In this document: piece by piece, positions 48,690 through 60,189 of the stretch
How the letters are laid out: each line of letters opens with the position of its first letter
How positions within the stretch are numbered: the first letter of the stretch is position 1
Assembly: GCA_000469685.2 (NCBI GenBank)
Contig: LS997565.1
Span: 20,605,240 to 20,669,239, forward strand
Origin: Haemonchus contortus
Taxonomy: Eukaryota > Nematoda > Chromadorea > Rhabditida > Trichostrongylidae
Length of the DNA: 64,000 nucleotides
Direction: 5' to 3'
The notes under the pieces: model-generated
Database searches by the model: none
What the model was told of the DNA's origin: nothing
The model's input: the letters and a program-made list of their open reading frames with translations, nothing else
Position numbers and translations under genes: made by a program

Positions 48690-49834
48690 GCAGATCAGTT
48701 CCAGAAGAACTTTATGGAAAGGAACATAATGGTAATGGCTCGATAATATCTTCCAAAAAGCTGCCGTTTCAGAGAGTACAAGCAAGCTATTTACTTCTTG
48801 TAATGATATGTTCGTTAAACGCCTGGAGGGAATTGCATTTTTCTTAACAATAATGTTGAACGCCCATAAATATATCAGAAATAACAGAGCCATAATTCTG
48901 AATTGGGCGCCGGCAAAATACTGGATGAAGTATCAGGGCGACTAGGCTTTTCTGAAGTTCGGATTATGAGAAAGGGATTAGTGTTCTGCAACTATATTAT
49001 ATGATACAATTAAGCGGTTCCATGGGGTATGTGGGAGTAAAGATGACGGCAAGCTTCTTGTTCGAATACCTTCGTGTTCGAATACGGCTAGTCAGTTATA
49101 ATGCTACCCAGAGGCTGCTTTCATAGTCCGCCGGCCGGCCCGTGAACGCGCGAGCGAGCGAGCAGCCAGACTGAAGTGACCTCTTGGTATAGAATGCTTG
49201 GCATACGTGAAGAGTGATCCTTGGGTTGATTGAATCGAGGTGTGTGTCCTTGCCTGAAGGAAAGAGTTTGGTTTCGAGATTCCAGATAGGAGTTGCTGGG
49301 TTGTGTGATCTTTTTTTTTGGAAAGATTCTGATAAGCATGAATTTCGAAGTTTGGTGGTTCTCATGGAATGCAATGCCGCATATTAAACTACTTGGGAAA
49401 AAATTGTTCCAGAGGTTTTTTTACTGACTAGGACCTATGGCTTCTGAGAAGGTCACATAGGTTATTATCCAGGGAAAGCGGCCCTAGAAGGAGGGGAGAA
49501 GAGTTCAGGAGCCAAATCTGACTCTCATTCATTACTTTCAAGGAAGGGTGTGCCTAACGGGTTTGCAGAGGCCAACGCCATTCGGGACGGAGCTCATTTT
49601 TGTAATGGTAACTACATGATAGAGTCTGATAATTTATACGATATGGGCTTTACATTCCATGATTTTCATTGATTTTTAATTTCTTTGCCATCCCTGAGCT
49701 ATTTTGCATCAACATCTCTCTAAAACCCGAAAGAGGTCCATGAAAATAGCGCAGACTGTCCAGCGAAAAAGCATAAAAACTGAACAGATAAATGAGTAAA
49801 TTAAAGTAAACGGGAGAAGTTGTTTCTATTTCGA
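48690..49834. other. No gene recognised
   Basis: Two minus frames (49096-49374, 49121-49339) overlap in different phases within a GC-richer patch, which does not favour coding. Otherwise AT-rich spacer. Confidence 0.3.
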
Positions 49835-50174
49835 CTACCTCTTAGAATTACAGACTGTGGTCGGATTACCAGTGTCAATGGGAATTTGAAGAATGAGATT
49901 GAAGCGGTATGCAACCTTCCTGTTCCTCATACCGAATAAAAACAACAAGAAAGGAAATGAGTTGGTTGAGGCGATGGCTGAGATGATTTCTATCAAATGC
50001 AGGAAGATACAGTAACCTATCAGAAAAGTAATTTTCAAAATTACCAAATAATTGAAGATAGGATAACTTCACATTACTTCCTGTTAAAATGTCTTGCTGC
50101 CTGGCTGACTTGATATCGTTGCACTTTCTCAGCTGCTGTTTTCCCTCGTCATCGTAGATTTCCGACAACAAAAG
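49835..50174 (-). CDS. Candidate 3' exons of an unknown single-pass membrane protein
   Basis: Two minus exons join in phase: 50174-50078 (after acceptor AATTTAG, 97 nt) and 50016-49835 (after acceptor CTGATAG), with a 61 bp intron of normal nematode size (donor GTAATG). Together they encode 92 residues. First comes a charged part (S-E-I-Y-D-D-E-G-K-Q-Q-L-R-K), then a hydrophobic segment from the second exon (I-F-L-H-L-I-E-I-I-S, later F-P-F-L-L-F-L-F-G) ending in M-R-N-R-K, a stop-transfer-like pattern, and a 26-residue tail. An alternative ends the exon at AAG/GTTGCA. No upstream exon with a fitting phase was found; an open frame at 50310-50475 ends in the wrong phase. Family unknown. Confidence 0.38.
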
Positions 50175-53100
50175 CTAAATTTAATCTGTAAAGGATGCTC
50201 CGTGTCGTTGGTGGAATACAAGAGGAGTTATGCACAGGAGACTTGAAGTTTAAAGAGATTTGCAAGTTGAACAGATTACAGGACCAGTTTTCTCTCTTTA
50301 TGATAACGCTTACCTCCACACACGGCTATGGAAATCCAGTGGAAATCGAGGATTCTCAGTAGGATGGTTCTTCCCAATCCACATCACAGTTCTGCCTTCG
50401 CGCCATCGGATTACTAACTTTTCCGCTCTCGAGTTGAAATCCCACAAAACTACCTCAGGCGAACAGACATAAACTTCAAATTAACTCCTTTTTTCTTTGA
50501 CGGGAAGACCAAGGGATCCCCCCAAAAAGGTATCGCGCAACTGCTTAAGCGTTGGTACTATGTTGAAGGCGACATGGTGGACTTGGTGTTGAGAAAAGAA
50601 AAAAAGAAAAAGTGAAATTAAAAACTTCTTGAAGTTTTACTAGAAACTTCTCGAAAACCTGATGGAAACCATAAATTTCGTGCCTCGAAGAGCTTTTCAG
50701 TTGAACTTCGATCCACTAAGGAAGCATAATGTGGCGGCATGTGCGGCCTTGATTATGTGCATTAAGGGCTCAAAAGTCGTCCCCATCAAATTTGAGCTCG
50801 TGCCTTGAGAAATTCCAATACAAAATGTATTCAAAGTCGATGTGCTAGGCTAACACCAAAAAGCTCATCCCAATTGGGTTCTTCTCCACTTTCGGGCAAA
50901 ACCGCCTTGTCCCCTGAAAGGTTGGAATTACCCTAAAAGGATATAATCAAACTTAAGAATTCACTAGGGCAAATACCTCAACACTGTACAATATCTTCGA
51001 GACCAATTTAATAACCTTACATTACTAGATTATTGAAGATACCGTATCTCCCTGATCAACAGAATCGGCTGTCTCAAGATCGAACGTTACGGTCAAAGGC
51101 TAATGTTATATAGGGGATGAGTTTGTGCGTAATTGGCATGCATCCTCTCTGGATCATTTCTGGATCCAACGTCAATCCAGAACCTTTTAGAGTTTTAGGC
51201 TTTGGTTTTTTTGGATTTTTGCTGCTTTCTCATACACCTCACTTCATTTTTGAGCCTTTTCTGGTTCTTCACTTAAGTTTTTTCTTTCTGGACATTATCA
51301 GTTCCCTCAATTTCTTCCCATATGTCTTCTCTTTTATTCAGTCAAGGTAAACAAATCAGTGGGGAGCTAACCTCACAAGCAAAGCAGCTACGGCGAGACA
51401 AATGCTGCAGATTCTCTGCAGCGTGCACTTGTATATAAAGTGCAAACTACTCGTAATCGTTGAAGCCAAGAAAAAAGTAAAACGTTTGTAAGTGTCGTAC
51501 AACATGCTGCCACACACATTGCCTTTGCCAACACTTTGCGCTCTTGAGCACTGAGACACAATGGCAGCGTTTGCCCGCTCCTGTCATGGAAATAGAATAC
51601 GAACGAACGAAATGAAAGGCAATAGTTCAGATACATAAGCTAATACAGACAATAAAGTAGGGAATAGGCAAAAAAATTCACAAGAGATGTACGAAAAGAA
51701 GAAGGCAAGATCATGATACAAGATGCAAAAAGATGTGAAACAGAAGGACAAGCATTAGGGACCACATCGTACCGTATGCCCTGACTCATTTGAGTTGATG
51801 GGATTTGAATATATTTCGAAGAAAAAGCCCATTTCATAGCGAAGGCTGAAAGGCAGGCGAAGGCTTAGACGGATGTCGAAACGACTGTTTTCATTTCCCA
51901 ACCAAGTCTACTTCCAATTAACCCACTCTGAGCAAGAAAGCATTGATTGGTCTTGAGAGAATGGGAAGGGAAAGGGGTAGTGGGTAAGATGGGACGACCT
52001 ACTCCAAGGTGGGCCATTTCCACATTGGAGTTCTTATTGTTGTTCGAAGTAACTCCTAAACAAATTGCTGAACTAACTTATAACGTGGTTATCAATTAAC
52101 CAGTAAATGGCTTGACTACTTGTCTCCTATTCTCAATATACAACCGGGAAACCACGTTTGGGAGACGGTAGCGCTTAGAAACCAAGGGCCCGAAACAATT
52201 TTCTACTAGAACCTTCACGAAACCAGAAGAAACCAAAAGGAGAGGACGGCATGGAAGGCCTAAAGCGGGGTTTTGCTTCTAGAACACAACTCGAACAGTT
52301 TAGAGTACTCGTGAAGACATTAACTAGCCATTTCTTAACTGTGACCACGAGTGCAGTCCATAAATCTCTAAAAAACGTGTTACTAGGGTTAAGAAAAGAA
52401 GAAATGTCGCCTTTGGAGGGGTACCAGATGACGTTGGAATGGAGAGCAAAAAAGACCAACGTGCAGAAGGCAAAATGGTTCCGTTAGCAGTTGCACCCCA
52501 AGAAACTCATTAACTCTCTGCAAACTTTCCATTTCCATTCTTAATGAGATCCCTTCTTTGATACTTGTTCTTTGCAGTTTTCTTGCGCCAAGATGATGGC
52601 ATCATTACCGAGCCATCAGCCCAACCTTCCCGCCTTGGTGGCGAATTTCATTTGGCAAACAGCCCCAACTGCTTCACGTTGAGGTAGGGTAGGGCTCAGT
52701 GAGGGGCAGAATCGATTGCCCACTCGAGGGATGTTACAGCTCGATGCGATCAAGATTTGGAACCAGACTGATCTGGAAGGATAAATTCAGCGTCTGGTTC
52801 TCATTTGCTACTGGGGCCCAATTCCCAACGAATATGTCATTTGGTTAAGGATGGAGGGAAAGAACATGGATAGTCACCTTGAGCAGATTGATGAGTTCTG
52901 GAAACTATCGCTTATCAGCTTTCTTCACTTCCTTGTAGCCTTGAGTATGTAGGAGACAAGAAATTCGGAACATCTCACTTCAGAAATTCCAGCTAATCCT
53001 GTTTACAATTTGCTGACCCTCCGCGAGTAAGTTTATCGTGAATATCCTTTGTGGGAGGATTTGATCTTCCGCGAAAAGCGCTAACGGGTCCAGTACACTC

Positions 53101-53390
53101 GGCATTGTTCCGATGGTCGTCTTGCGTCACACGTAAACGGGTTTAGTTGCGCTTCTCGCTTTTCAGGCCTACTAATTATGGCAGTTTTCATCGAGGCAAC
53201 CCTACACTCAATGAGACTTTCACCCTGTGCATGAGTTGGGATAGAAGTAAACACGACAATTTGAAATCGCTGTTCCCGACTATTTCGAGGTACCTCTTTT
53301 TAATCCAAAAACAGTAGTATAGGTTGGGACTAGTACGTCGGTAGTGAAGAAAGCGAGAGAATTCTCTGATTCCGAGAAAAATGTGGCTCC
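50175..53390. other. No gene recognised
   Basis: Long low-information stretch. Frame 50310-50475 (minus) ends at a good GTAAGC donor and could be an exon, but has no partner. 51117-51350 (plus) is a hydrophobic frame made of TTT-rich sequence. 52175-52490 is open on both strands. None is convincing. Confidence 0.3.
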
Positions 53391-53395
53391 TTTAA

Positions 53396-53840
53396 AGGGG
53401 GAAAATGAAGGTTGGACTAGATCCCCATGACGGAAATAATATGGAAGCGGTATTCGGACGAAATTTTAGTCGTTACACTTGTGCAAAGACTACATCAAGC
53501 CACAGCTGTACAGAACTACCTTTCACTATCGCTGTGGGTCATGACAAGCTGTTTGAACCTGGTACATGAGCGTCCTTGTGATCGGTACAGTCCCTACAAT
53601 GCTGGTGAAACAGAGCTGTATTGCATAGTGTGCATCCTTGGACAAGAGGCCTCTACTCTGGTTTCACCAGCATTTTGAAGCCTCTTGTCCAAAGATACAC
53701 ACTGTACAATCTTTGGGCCTTTATAAATGCCTTGAATGGACCGTTTCACGACCTCATAGCGTCAGCTGTGGTATACGAGTTCATCTCGAAATCATCTTAT
53801 CAGGAAATCTCAGAAACCATTTTCATCGGGAGCTGGGCCT
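53396..53840 (-). mobile_element. TTAA-flanked non-autonomous element, copy 4
   Basis: Flanked on both sides by TTAA (53392-53395 and 53841-53844). On the minus strand it starts AGGCCCAGCTCCCGATGAAA and continues ATGGTTTCTGAGATTT as copy 2 does at its left end. The middle (GGTTCAAACAG, TTGTCAT, AGTGAAAG, TTCTG) also aligns with 42512-43011. The other end has diverged or is deleted. The interior carries interleaved inverted repeats (see findings). Confidence 0.65.
53598..53702. repeat. Interleaved inverted repeats (A-B-A'-B')
   Basis: A (53598-53615, AATGCTGGTGAAACAGAG) pairs with A' (53656-53674) with one inserted base. B (53629-53652, TGTGCATCCTTGGACAAGAG...) pairs with B' (53680-53702) with a few mismatches. 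The order A-B-A'-B' means the two hairpins exclude each other or form a pseudoknot. Confidence 0.7.
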
Positions 53841-53844
53841 TTAA

Positions 53845-54595
53845 GCTGGTGATGAAACCTGAGTGAACTCATTGCAAATTCGATAGAAATACTATGTTTT
53901 TGTTCCGGGCATAAGTAAAATAGATTTGATCCTGATGAATGCAACTCACCCAGGAGGATCATGATGACCAACTGATGATCATGATGACCATTCCAGCTGG
54001 TTTGAACTCAAAGTTCATTTTCTAAACTTGGTCGAGTCTTAGTGTCCATATGCCTTCGGAGGACATAGAAATACAAGTGCATTGGCACCCTGGGCTTTGA
54101 TTGGGGCTTGTCGAGCTCAGGTAAAAGATATCATGAGCATAACAGAAGAGGAAAAAGCTGGCAAACTTTTCGTTAATGAACAGAATTAGGGAGAATTTGC
54201 AGCGTTTCAGTACAACTTTGCCTGACTCGCTGGCTCGTCAGCAAGAGAAGGACTGATTCTATTATGGGGTGTTGTTAGACTAAAAAGTGGGTTCTCGAAT
54301 CTGTTATTGAATTTGGTGGCTATTTGCGGGGTAGGCCCGTTTTGGCTCGGTATCGCTCGAATATTAGCAGTTACTAAATCATTCCGGGATGTGAAATTAA
54401 AATAAGGTAGTTCCTATTCATGCAGCTAACGATTCTGACCGGCAGCCTCGTCAGGGCTAAAAAGTAGATAATTTCATTCCTCTAGAACATTATTTCAGAC
54501 CTGTGTTCAGTTCAAATCAGGTTGGAGATAGCTTCAGAGCTGAATTTACAATCAGCCTTTTACAAGTCTCATGTGAAAGAAATGAATCTAGACTT
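53845..54595. other. No gene recognised
   Basis: AT-rich spacer. A GATCATGATGACCA-type short direct repeat stands near 53957-53991. Nothing coding. Confidence 0.35.
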
Positions 54596-54599
54596 GATT

Positions 54600-54782
54600 G
54601 GAATTGCGGTGGCCAGCCAACGCATTACTGTTCTTTTATCTTCCTCCCAGACGAGTCTGGAACCATTTAACCGGCCCCGAAAGGGTGGAAGGCTTGGCTG
54701 GCCCTGGCGGATGTCGACCCGAAGTTTGAACCCGTGACTATGGGTGTGTTGCACCATTAGCCACTACACCACCTCCGCCCCG
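54600..54782 (-). mobile_element. tRNA-derived SINE copy, 5' half
   Basis: On the minus strand the head GGAGGTGGTGTAGTGGCTAA gives a perfect A box and GGTTCAAAC a degenerate B box, followed by GGCCAGCCAAGCCTTCC, CCGGTTAAATGGTTCCAG and ACTCGTCTGGGAGGAAGATA. It ends after GGCTGGCCACCGCAATTCC, so the 3' third is missing. Confidence 0.85.
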
Positions 54783-56631
54783 AACTGACTATACTTTCAA
54801 AATAAAGTTCCATCTAGGGACTACACCATATAATATTGGTTTGTATGTACACCGTGCTCAAGTAGTTTAGACCAGAGATTGGATTTTTCAAGCTACCGTA
54901 AGCATTACGCAATATAGCGATTTGTAGCTGCTTCATCGAGGTCACACGCTTGACTCGTCGTTCCACGGTACTATCTCGAAGGAAACACGAAAGAAATGGG
55001 GACATCTTAGGAAGCAGTTATATTACCCAGAGTACAGTCGATTGTTGAGGCATCCTGTCTTTTTAGGAAACTATAATTACCCATAACAGCTTAGATGTAA
55101 GCCCAGTAAATCTCTTGTGAAGGGGATGGCAGGTGGAGGCAGCGACGTATTTGGCTTGAGTACTAATTCATATTCAGATTTTTTAAGGTCTATGCAATTT
55201 CAGGCATACTCAGGTACGTCGGATCACAGAAGCTCCTGAAATAAATGACTGAATAATCCACTGGAGTTATGCCTTAGGAAGATTAGTTCCTTCGGATAGT
55301 TTCCTTTTGTCGAAAAAGCAGAGCATCGGCATTACTATCACGTCATGACGGCATCATAAATATTCCTTAAATCTCGTACTATCGTGCAGTGCTGTTTCTT
55401 AGCTTGTACCTCAAGATCTTTACTACTTACAAAACAAAAGAAGAACCCAAATGACGAAGGATTCATTTAAAATGGATTTGTGAAGAAACTCGAAGGGCTA
55501 CCATTACCATTTTTACAAATGCACATGTTGAACCACAGAAGGTGCTTAAAACTTCTATTCTTCCAGCGAACTGATCATTCAGAGCCATGACATGGGACAC
55601 GCTTTAGTACTCGGGCCTCGGTCTTGGGTATTTGGGGCTCGTGAAGGGGAGCCAATGGGAGGGGAATATTGAAGTTTCGCTCCTTCCAGCTAGGAAAAAC
55701 TTTGTTTCTTTTTGATGTATTTATTCTGGTATGTAAAAGAAAGGACATAGTTGGTGACATGGCATCATTCATTGTTGAAAGGCATCTGTAAAAGAGTTAA
55801 ATGTTTTCTGGAAGAAGAATAGGCTTGAAATGCTTGATTGTTTGAGCTTCACAGGTGTCTCTACAAGTGCAGGCCACCGCAGAATCCAGACCTGAATAGT
55901 ATCCGGGATCGCAAGCAATCCTGACTCCTTATGCCTGCGCTTGATGTCGGCACTCCAACAACGATGGAGATTTATTTGAATATTCTCAACGGAAGAGCAT
56001 CTGTTGTCGTAAAATGTCTAGTAGAGGAGCTCTACGGTAGCATCGTTGATCATTCGGTTTCTGAAAATAATAGATTTTTTCCAGAAAATGGTTTTTCCCA
56101 TGTTCCTGGAATAGGGCCGTTGCCTATCTCTGTAATATTTAGGAAACTATTGAAAGGTTTGGACTATTTTAAAATCGATTTATTTGACGAATTGTCCAAG
56201 AATTTGGTTTTGGGGATATATAAATATTTCGATAGTGCAGTTTATGAGCACCTTTAAGGAACCTTTTTGATGATAGAATTTCTGAACCTTTCTTAACCCA
56301 TTTACTGAGTCACTTTCAGGGAGACAGCTTTCTCCATGTTTCCCGGTAGACCCAAATAATCTCAAGTTCTGGGGATGTTTCGTGCCAAGAAGGAAGGAAT
56401 TCCGAGTATTTACCAGCACTTCAAGTAGAAAGCAGTACAAGACGCACTTCGATAATTCCAACCTCTGGCAATTACGAGAAGAATAACGGGAAGGGAAGAA
56501 TCGACCATCCCCTCCATCCAAGGTATCGATTCCTAGTCTGAGTGAATGACGAATCACTGTTTGAGAACGACGATAAGACTGTTTGATAAGGTGATGCGGT
56601 TGAACGCTGGCCATTCACCCGAGCTCCGGAA
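54783..56631. other. No firm gene; one protein-like frame
   Basis: The plus frame 55931-56257 (108 codons) has an even, protein-like composition but no clear exon borders, signal peptide or motif. The rest is spacer. Bases just before 56632 should hold the promoter of the next gene; no TATA box stands out. Confidence 0.3.
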
Positions 56632-57402
56632 ATGTGGTTGTTACGGACCCTGGGCTCATTGTTGCTAATTCTGGAGTTCGTTAGTGGACTCGTGCTATTC
56701 AAAGAAAGCCAACCATGCAATTCAATGGAATGTACGTCGTTTTTCATTTCCCCACTTAGCATTCATGAATACTCCTGTCGAAATAGGAAAAGCGGGACCC
56801 AGAATTCCCTGGGTGAGACCGATGTCCTTAGCATTATGAAAAGCAAGAATTTCTTTCTTGTGGGGCCTATCGACAGCATTTCAGCCGACAGCCTATATGC
56901 TAGCTCATAAGTTTCTGAAGAGCTCGTGGTTCAGCTTTTTCGATGCGTGCCAAGATCTTTGACCTCCCTCCTTCTGAACCAGTTCTTTTTTTCCTCAGGG
57001 GAGGGTCGTCAGTGCGCAATGCTGGGTTTTTTCTTGAAGCATACCGGAACTCGGCCAACCTGATTAGGCTTTACTTATTGTTCCTTATGATAGTTTTGTC
57101 ACTCACAATAAAACCCTCTAGCAATTTGCTGTGCCTATAGGGGAATATATTTAGCGGCAAATTTTTCAGTTTTGAATTTTTTTGACAACACCAATATTTG
57201 AGTCCATCAGTTTTTAGAAATATATCCGGATTACTGTCCTATTTCAGGTCCTTCGACCATGTTTTACTACTTCGAGTGCTGCTCGGGTGAATGCTGTATT
57301 CGCATTCAACCGATTCCTTCATTCCTCTTAACGGCAATCGCCATCTTTCTCGCTTTTGTTTGTTGTTTAGCGTGTTGTTGTTATTGCTGTTGTAGAAACT
57401 GA
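56632..57402 (+). CDS. Small cysteine-rich single-pass membrane protein, two exons
   Basis: Exons 56632-56731 (donor T/GTACGT) and 57248-57402 (acceptor ATTTCAG) join in phase 1 to make a Cys codon, giving 84 residues. Layout: signal peptide 1-19 (M-W-L-L-R-T-L-G-S-L-L-L-I-L...), a short outer part with C29, C34 and the cluster E-C-C-S-G-E-C-C (43-50), then a membrane segment (about 57-76) that merges into a run of cysteines C-C-L-A-C-C-C-Y-C-C-C and ends R-N at the stop TGA. The plan (few outer cysteines with a CC-x-x-x-CC motif, then one helix, then Cys-rich cytosolic side open to palmitoylation) recalls the Shisa/VOPP1/WBP1 group and nematode CX-module proteins. That kinship is inference from layout only. 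The short size and lack of a P-P-x-Y tail differ from vertebrate members. The 516 bp intron holds nothing recognisable. Confidence 0.72.
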
Positions 57403-58135
57403 ATGTCGTAAAGTGGAGAAGCCCGGTTTATTGTGCATAAAAAATGCCCTAGTGAGCGTCTGTATATTTGCCGATTTTTGTCTTGCATACCTGCTTTTCA
57501 TAGGGAAGGAATTGAATTTGATAAAACTGCCTCTTCTATATTGAACCAGTCGGTTCACCCGGCTGACGACGGGCTTCCCTCCTTCTTTGGAGAAGTTGTA
57601 GTAGTCGGCCAACTCCCCTTTTCTTCTTTGAAACAAATAGTGCTATTATTATTAATATTATTTGAGAGCCTCAAACAGGACTTCTCTTTATCAATGGACC
57701 TTTTTCTTTATGCAGATATCATTAGTTGGGAATTCCAGATTACTGGCGGTCGACCAGCTTTTGTCACAAATGTTATCGAACAAAGAGGATCCTTTATTAA
57801 GTCACAAATCTTGCTGAGTAGCGGTCGTAATCTGATAGCAAAAAATTAACAAAGTTCTCATCTGCTATCGTGTTGCCGCTAATGGGTTCCTATCACTGCC
57901 CTTACCACTCACTTTTGCCACCCTACCCTATCACCTCTTCTTATCGAATGAAGCATACAGAACGGCCAAAGCTACACCGTAGATAGCGATGACGTTAGGG
58001 TTCCGATCGGTAGGTGGCTCTTGTTTTCTTAGACCCCTTATCTCTTATCAATCGTTATCAACTCCTGTCACCGAGTACCTACGATCACGTCATACCCTAC
58101 ACCGCTTATCGAAAAGCCGAGTTTCCATTGTTGAT
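57403..58135. other. No gene recognised
   Basis: A plus frame of 138 codons (57433-57849) runs from just after the small membrane protein gene; it has no motif or exon border and a minus frame overlaps it. Likely 3' flank and spacer. Confidence 0.3.
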
Positions 58136-58562
58136 AAGAAAAGCTGTAACCCTACGAAATTTGAACGCTCTACGTCCGCTAGAACAGGAGCTATGAACTT
58201 CCGGTCAAACGTTCACTTCGCACAGACCTCGCCCCCTGTAGTCGGAGTCTAGTCCTGCTACCCATCAAAAGTGTTCCCATCCTACTGCCTGTACTGCCAC
58301 CAAATCTGAACGCTCTAGGTCCACGTAAAGAGAAATTATGATGTTGCGGCCCTAAATTACTATCGCGCACGCCCCGCCCCTCTAAGCGGAGCCTGGTCTT
58401 GCCACTCGCCACGAGTGTTCCCATCCTGTTCCCGTGCAAGTTTGAACGCTCTAAGACCATGGGAACAGGAGTTATGAATTTCCGGCCATACACACACCGA
58501 CACACACGCAAACACATCGACAAACCAACAGACTCACTTGGCGAATTATATATAGTAGGATA
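58136..58562. repeat. Tandem repeat, 136-145 bp period, with CA-rich tail
   Basis: GAACGCTCTANG...GGNACAGGAG(T/C)TATGAA(T/C)TTCCGG recurs with starts at 58163, 58308 and 58444; between them lies ...GCCCCGCCCC..GGAG(T/C)C(T/C)(A/G)GTC.TGC.A..C..C.A.AGTGTTCCCATCCT. The last unit ends in an ACACAC/GACAC tail (58490-58530) and TTATATATAGTAGGATAG, the same finish as at 10910-10940. Confidence 0.75.
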
Positions 58563-59265
58563 GGATGTTTTGCGATCACGTGATCATGTGGAACTCTTGA
58601 ACATTTCCATATTTTCAAACTCTCACTCAGTGGTTCCATTCACTCACTGGCTCAGGTTTCTCCTTCTACACGTTTGTTATGATGAGGAGGGAGAAGGAAT
58701 TCGTTGCATTTCTAAACGATTGCTCACTTAAGCTCTAGAAAGGCGCATAGTAAGTTAGGCAGAACTTGAGCCTACCTTCTAGAAAAGGAAACATGCATTC
58801 GACTCTGTACCCAACTTCCTTACTGTGAAAACTTCCAACCGCACTCAGCTAAATTTAGTTTTCAAGAAATCTGCCAAAAATTGCATTGCGTGCTAATGAG
58901 AGCTCGACCAAACAGAATTTGTACGAATTGGCAGAGATTAAGCCCCTCGGGACCTCAGCCATATGGTTAGATGAGGAAACCAGATGAATGCGTCAATCAA
59001 ATCCTGAATTATGCTATGAAAGCTTGTCTAATGAAGCTAGGGAACCCAACTGGTGGGCAAAAGTAATACGTTGGGGCCTTCTCCTATTTTCTTAGTTGAT
59101 CGCACGACTGGACGTCTTATCAAGAAGTCAATGCTGAGACACCTATTTTTTAAGTTTATGATCTAATTTTCCAGAAAAGATCTGGAATACCATGAAAGGA
59201 TGGGGGTAACGTCGACGATTTCCATTTAGAACAGAACTGAAGGATTGTGGGGCTCACCAGTGAAG
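58563..59265. other. No gene recognised
   Basis: AT-rich spacer with only short open frames. Confidence 0.35.
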
Positions 59266-59269
59266 AAAT

Positions 59270-59412
59270 CCACTTCCAGCTAAGGATCCTGGACGGAAGA
59301 ACGGCTGGGTCCGCTTGGCAGTCGTAACAATACGGGATTCGATCCCCTGACCACGCATGCTACAATGTCGATAGTCGGCCCCACTTGTTACTATACCACC
59401 TCCATCGGCAAA
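59270..59412 (-). repeat. Second tRNA-like repeat type
   Basis: On the minus strand GGAGGTGGTATAGTAACAAG gives an A-box-like start and GGGGATCGAATCCCG a B box with a good T-stem, 65 bp apart. The following body (AAGCGGACCCAGCCGTTC) differs from the main SINE family. It may be a separate SINE family or a diverged tRNA pseudogene. Confidence 0.45.
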
Positions 59413-59784
59413 CACATTAGAACACTGACAAACTTCTGCCATCCATCTCACATGTATCATACACCGATATAGAATCGAAACACTGAGAGTGACCGCCATT
59501 TCTCAATAGAGGGGTCAGAGGGAAGTTTTATTCGAAGTTGTCAAAGCAAGGCAATTTCTTGAATGCAAACACTTCAGGAAAGCAGTCTGTGACAAGGCCA
59601 TTTTCGGAGAAGAAATTACAACGAATGCGCTGGATTTCTCAATACTTGGCGTTGACAATATGAAAAAAAGATTGTAAATGGTATCAAAATAGACTCAGAA
59701 GTACTCAATTGCGTTGGATCACCGCAGACAAACTGAGAAATAAGACAGATACTCGAGCGGTGAAAACTAGGGCTAAAAAGAGTA

Positions 59785-59920
59785 ACTCTACGAATAAAAA
59801 TATGATGCCAACTTCTATGGACGGCACCCACCTGAGGGAATGAGCTCGTCTTGAACCACTGTGGCAGATGTCCCCACATGATTTTTCAGGTCATTCGAAA
59901 TTTTGTGGTGGTTTTTTTCT
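59785..59920 (+). repeat. Direct repeat, copy 1 of 2
   Basis: GACGGCACCCACCTGAG...GTCCCCACATGATTTTTCAG..CATT.GAAA.TT.TGTGGTG matches 61850-61992 in the same orientation with scattered changes. A SINE starts right at its end. Confidence 0.65.
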
Positions 59921-59931
59921 CCCTAAATAAT

Positions 59932-60185
59932 AAAGGCGGCGGTGGTGTAGGGGCAACTAACGCACTTTACACACGCATGGTCACGGGTTCGAATCCCAGA
60001 TCGATATCCGTAAGGGCCAATCAAACCTTCCATCCCTCCGATGTCGATTAGTTGGTACCAGATCCATCTGGGAGATTAAAAGCACCGGCTTGAACATCGG
60101 CTGGCCACCGGTCTTTGCATAGGTCACATACGCATTCAATACCCGGTACGATTCTGAATGGAAATCGAATGCGGGGAAATCCTGA
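59932..60185 (+). mobile_element. tRNA-derived SINE, full-length-like copy
   Basis: Best head in the window: A box TGGTGTAGGGG (about 59943-59953) and a perfect B box GGTTCGAATCC (about 59988-59998). The body holds the family marks TCGATTAGTTGGTACC, AGATCCATCTGGGAG, CATCGGCTGGCCACC, TTGCATAGGTCACATACGCA, TTCAATACCC and the end GAATGGAAATCGAATGCGGG. Related copies: 17098, 20332, 44210, 54600, 63722. It should be mobilised by a LINE, perhaps the RTE or CR1 types seen here as remnants; the tail was not matched to either. Confidence 0.88.
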
Positions 60186-60189
60186 ATGT

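Noticed and set aside
59988..59998. Perfect tRNA B box suggesting a tRNA gene
   Set aside because: The acceptor and anticodon stems do not form and the same body recurs five more times; it is a SINE head.
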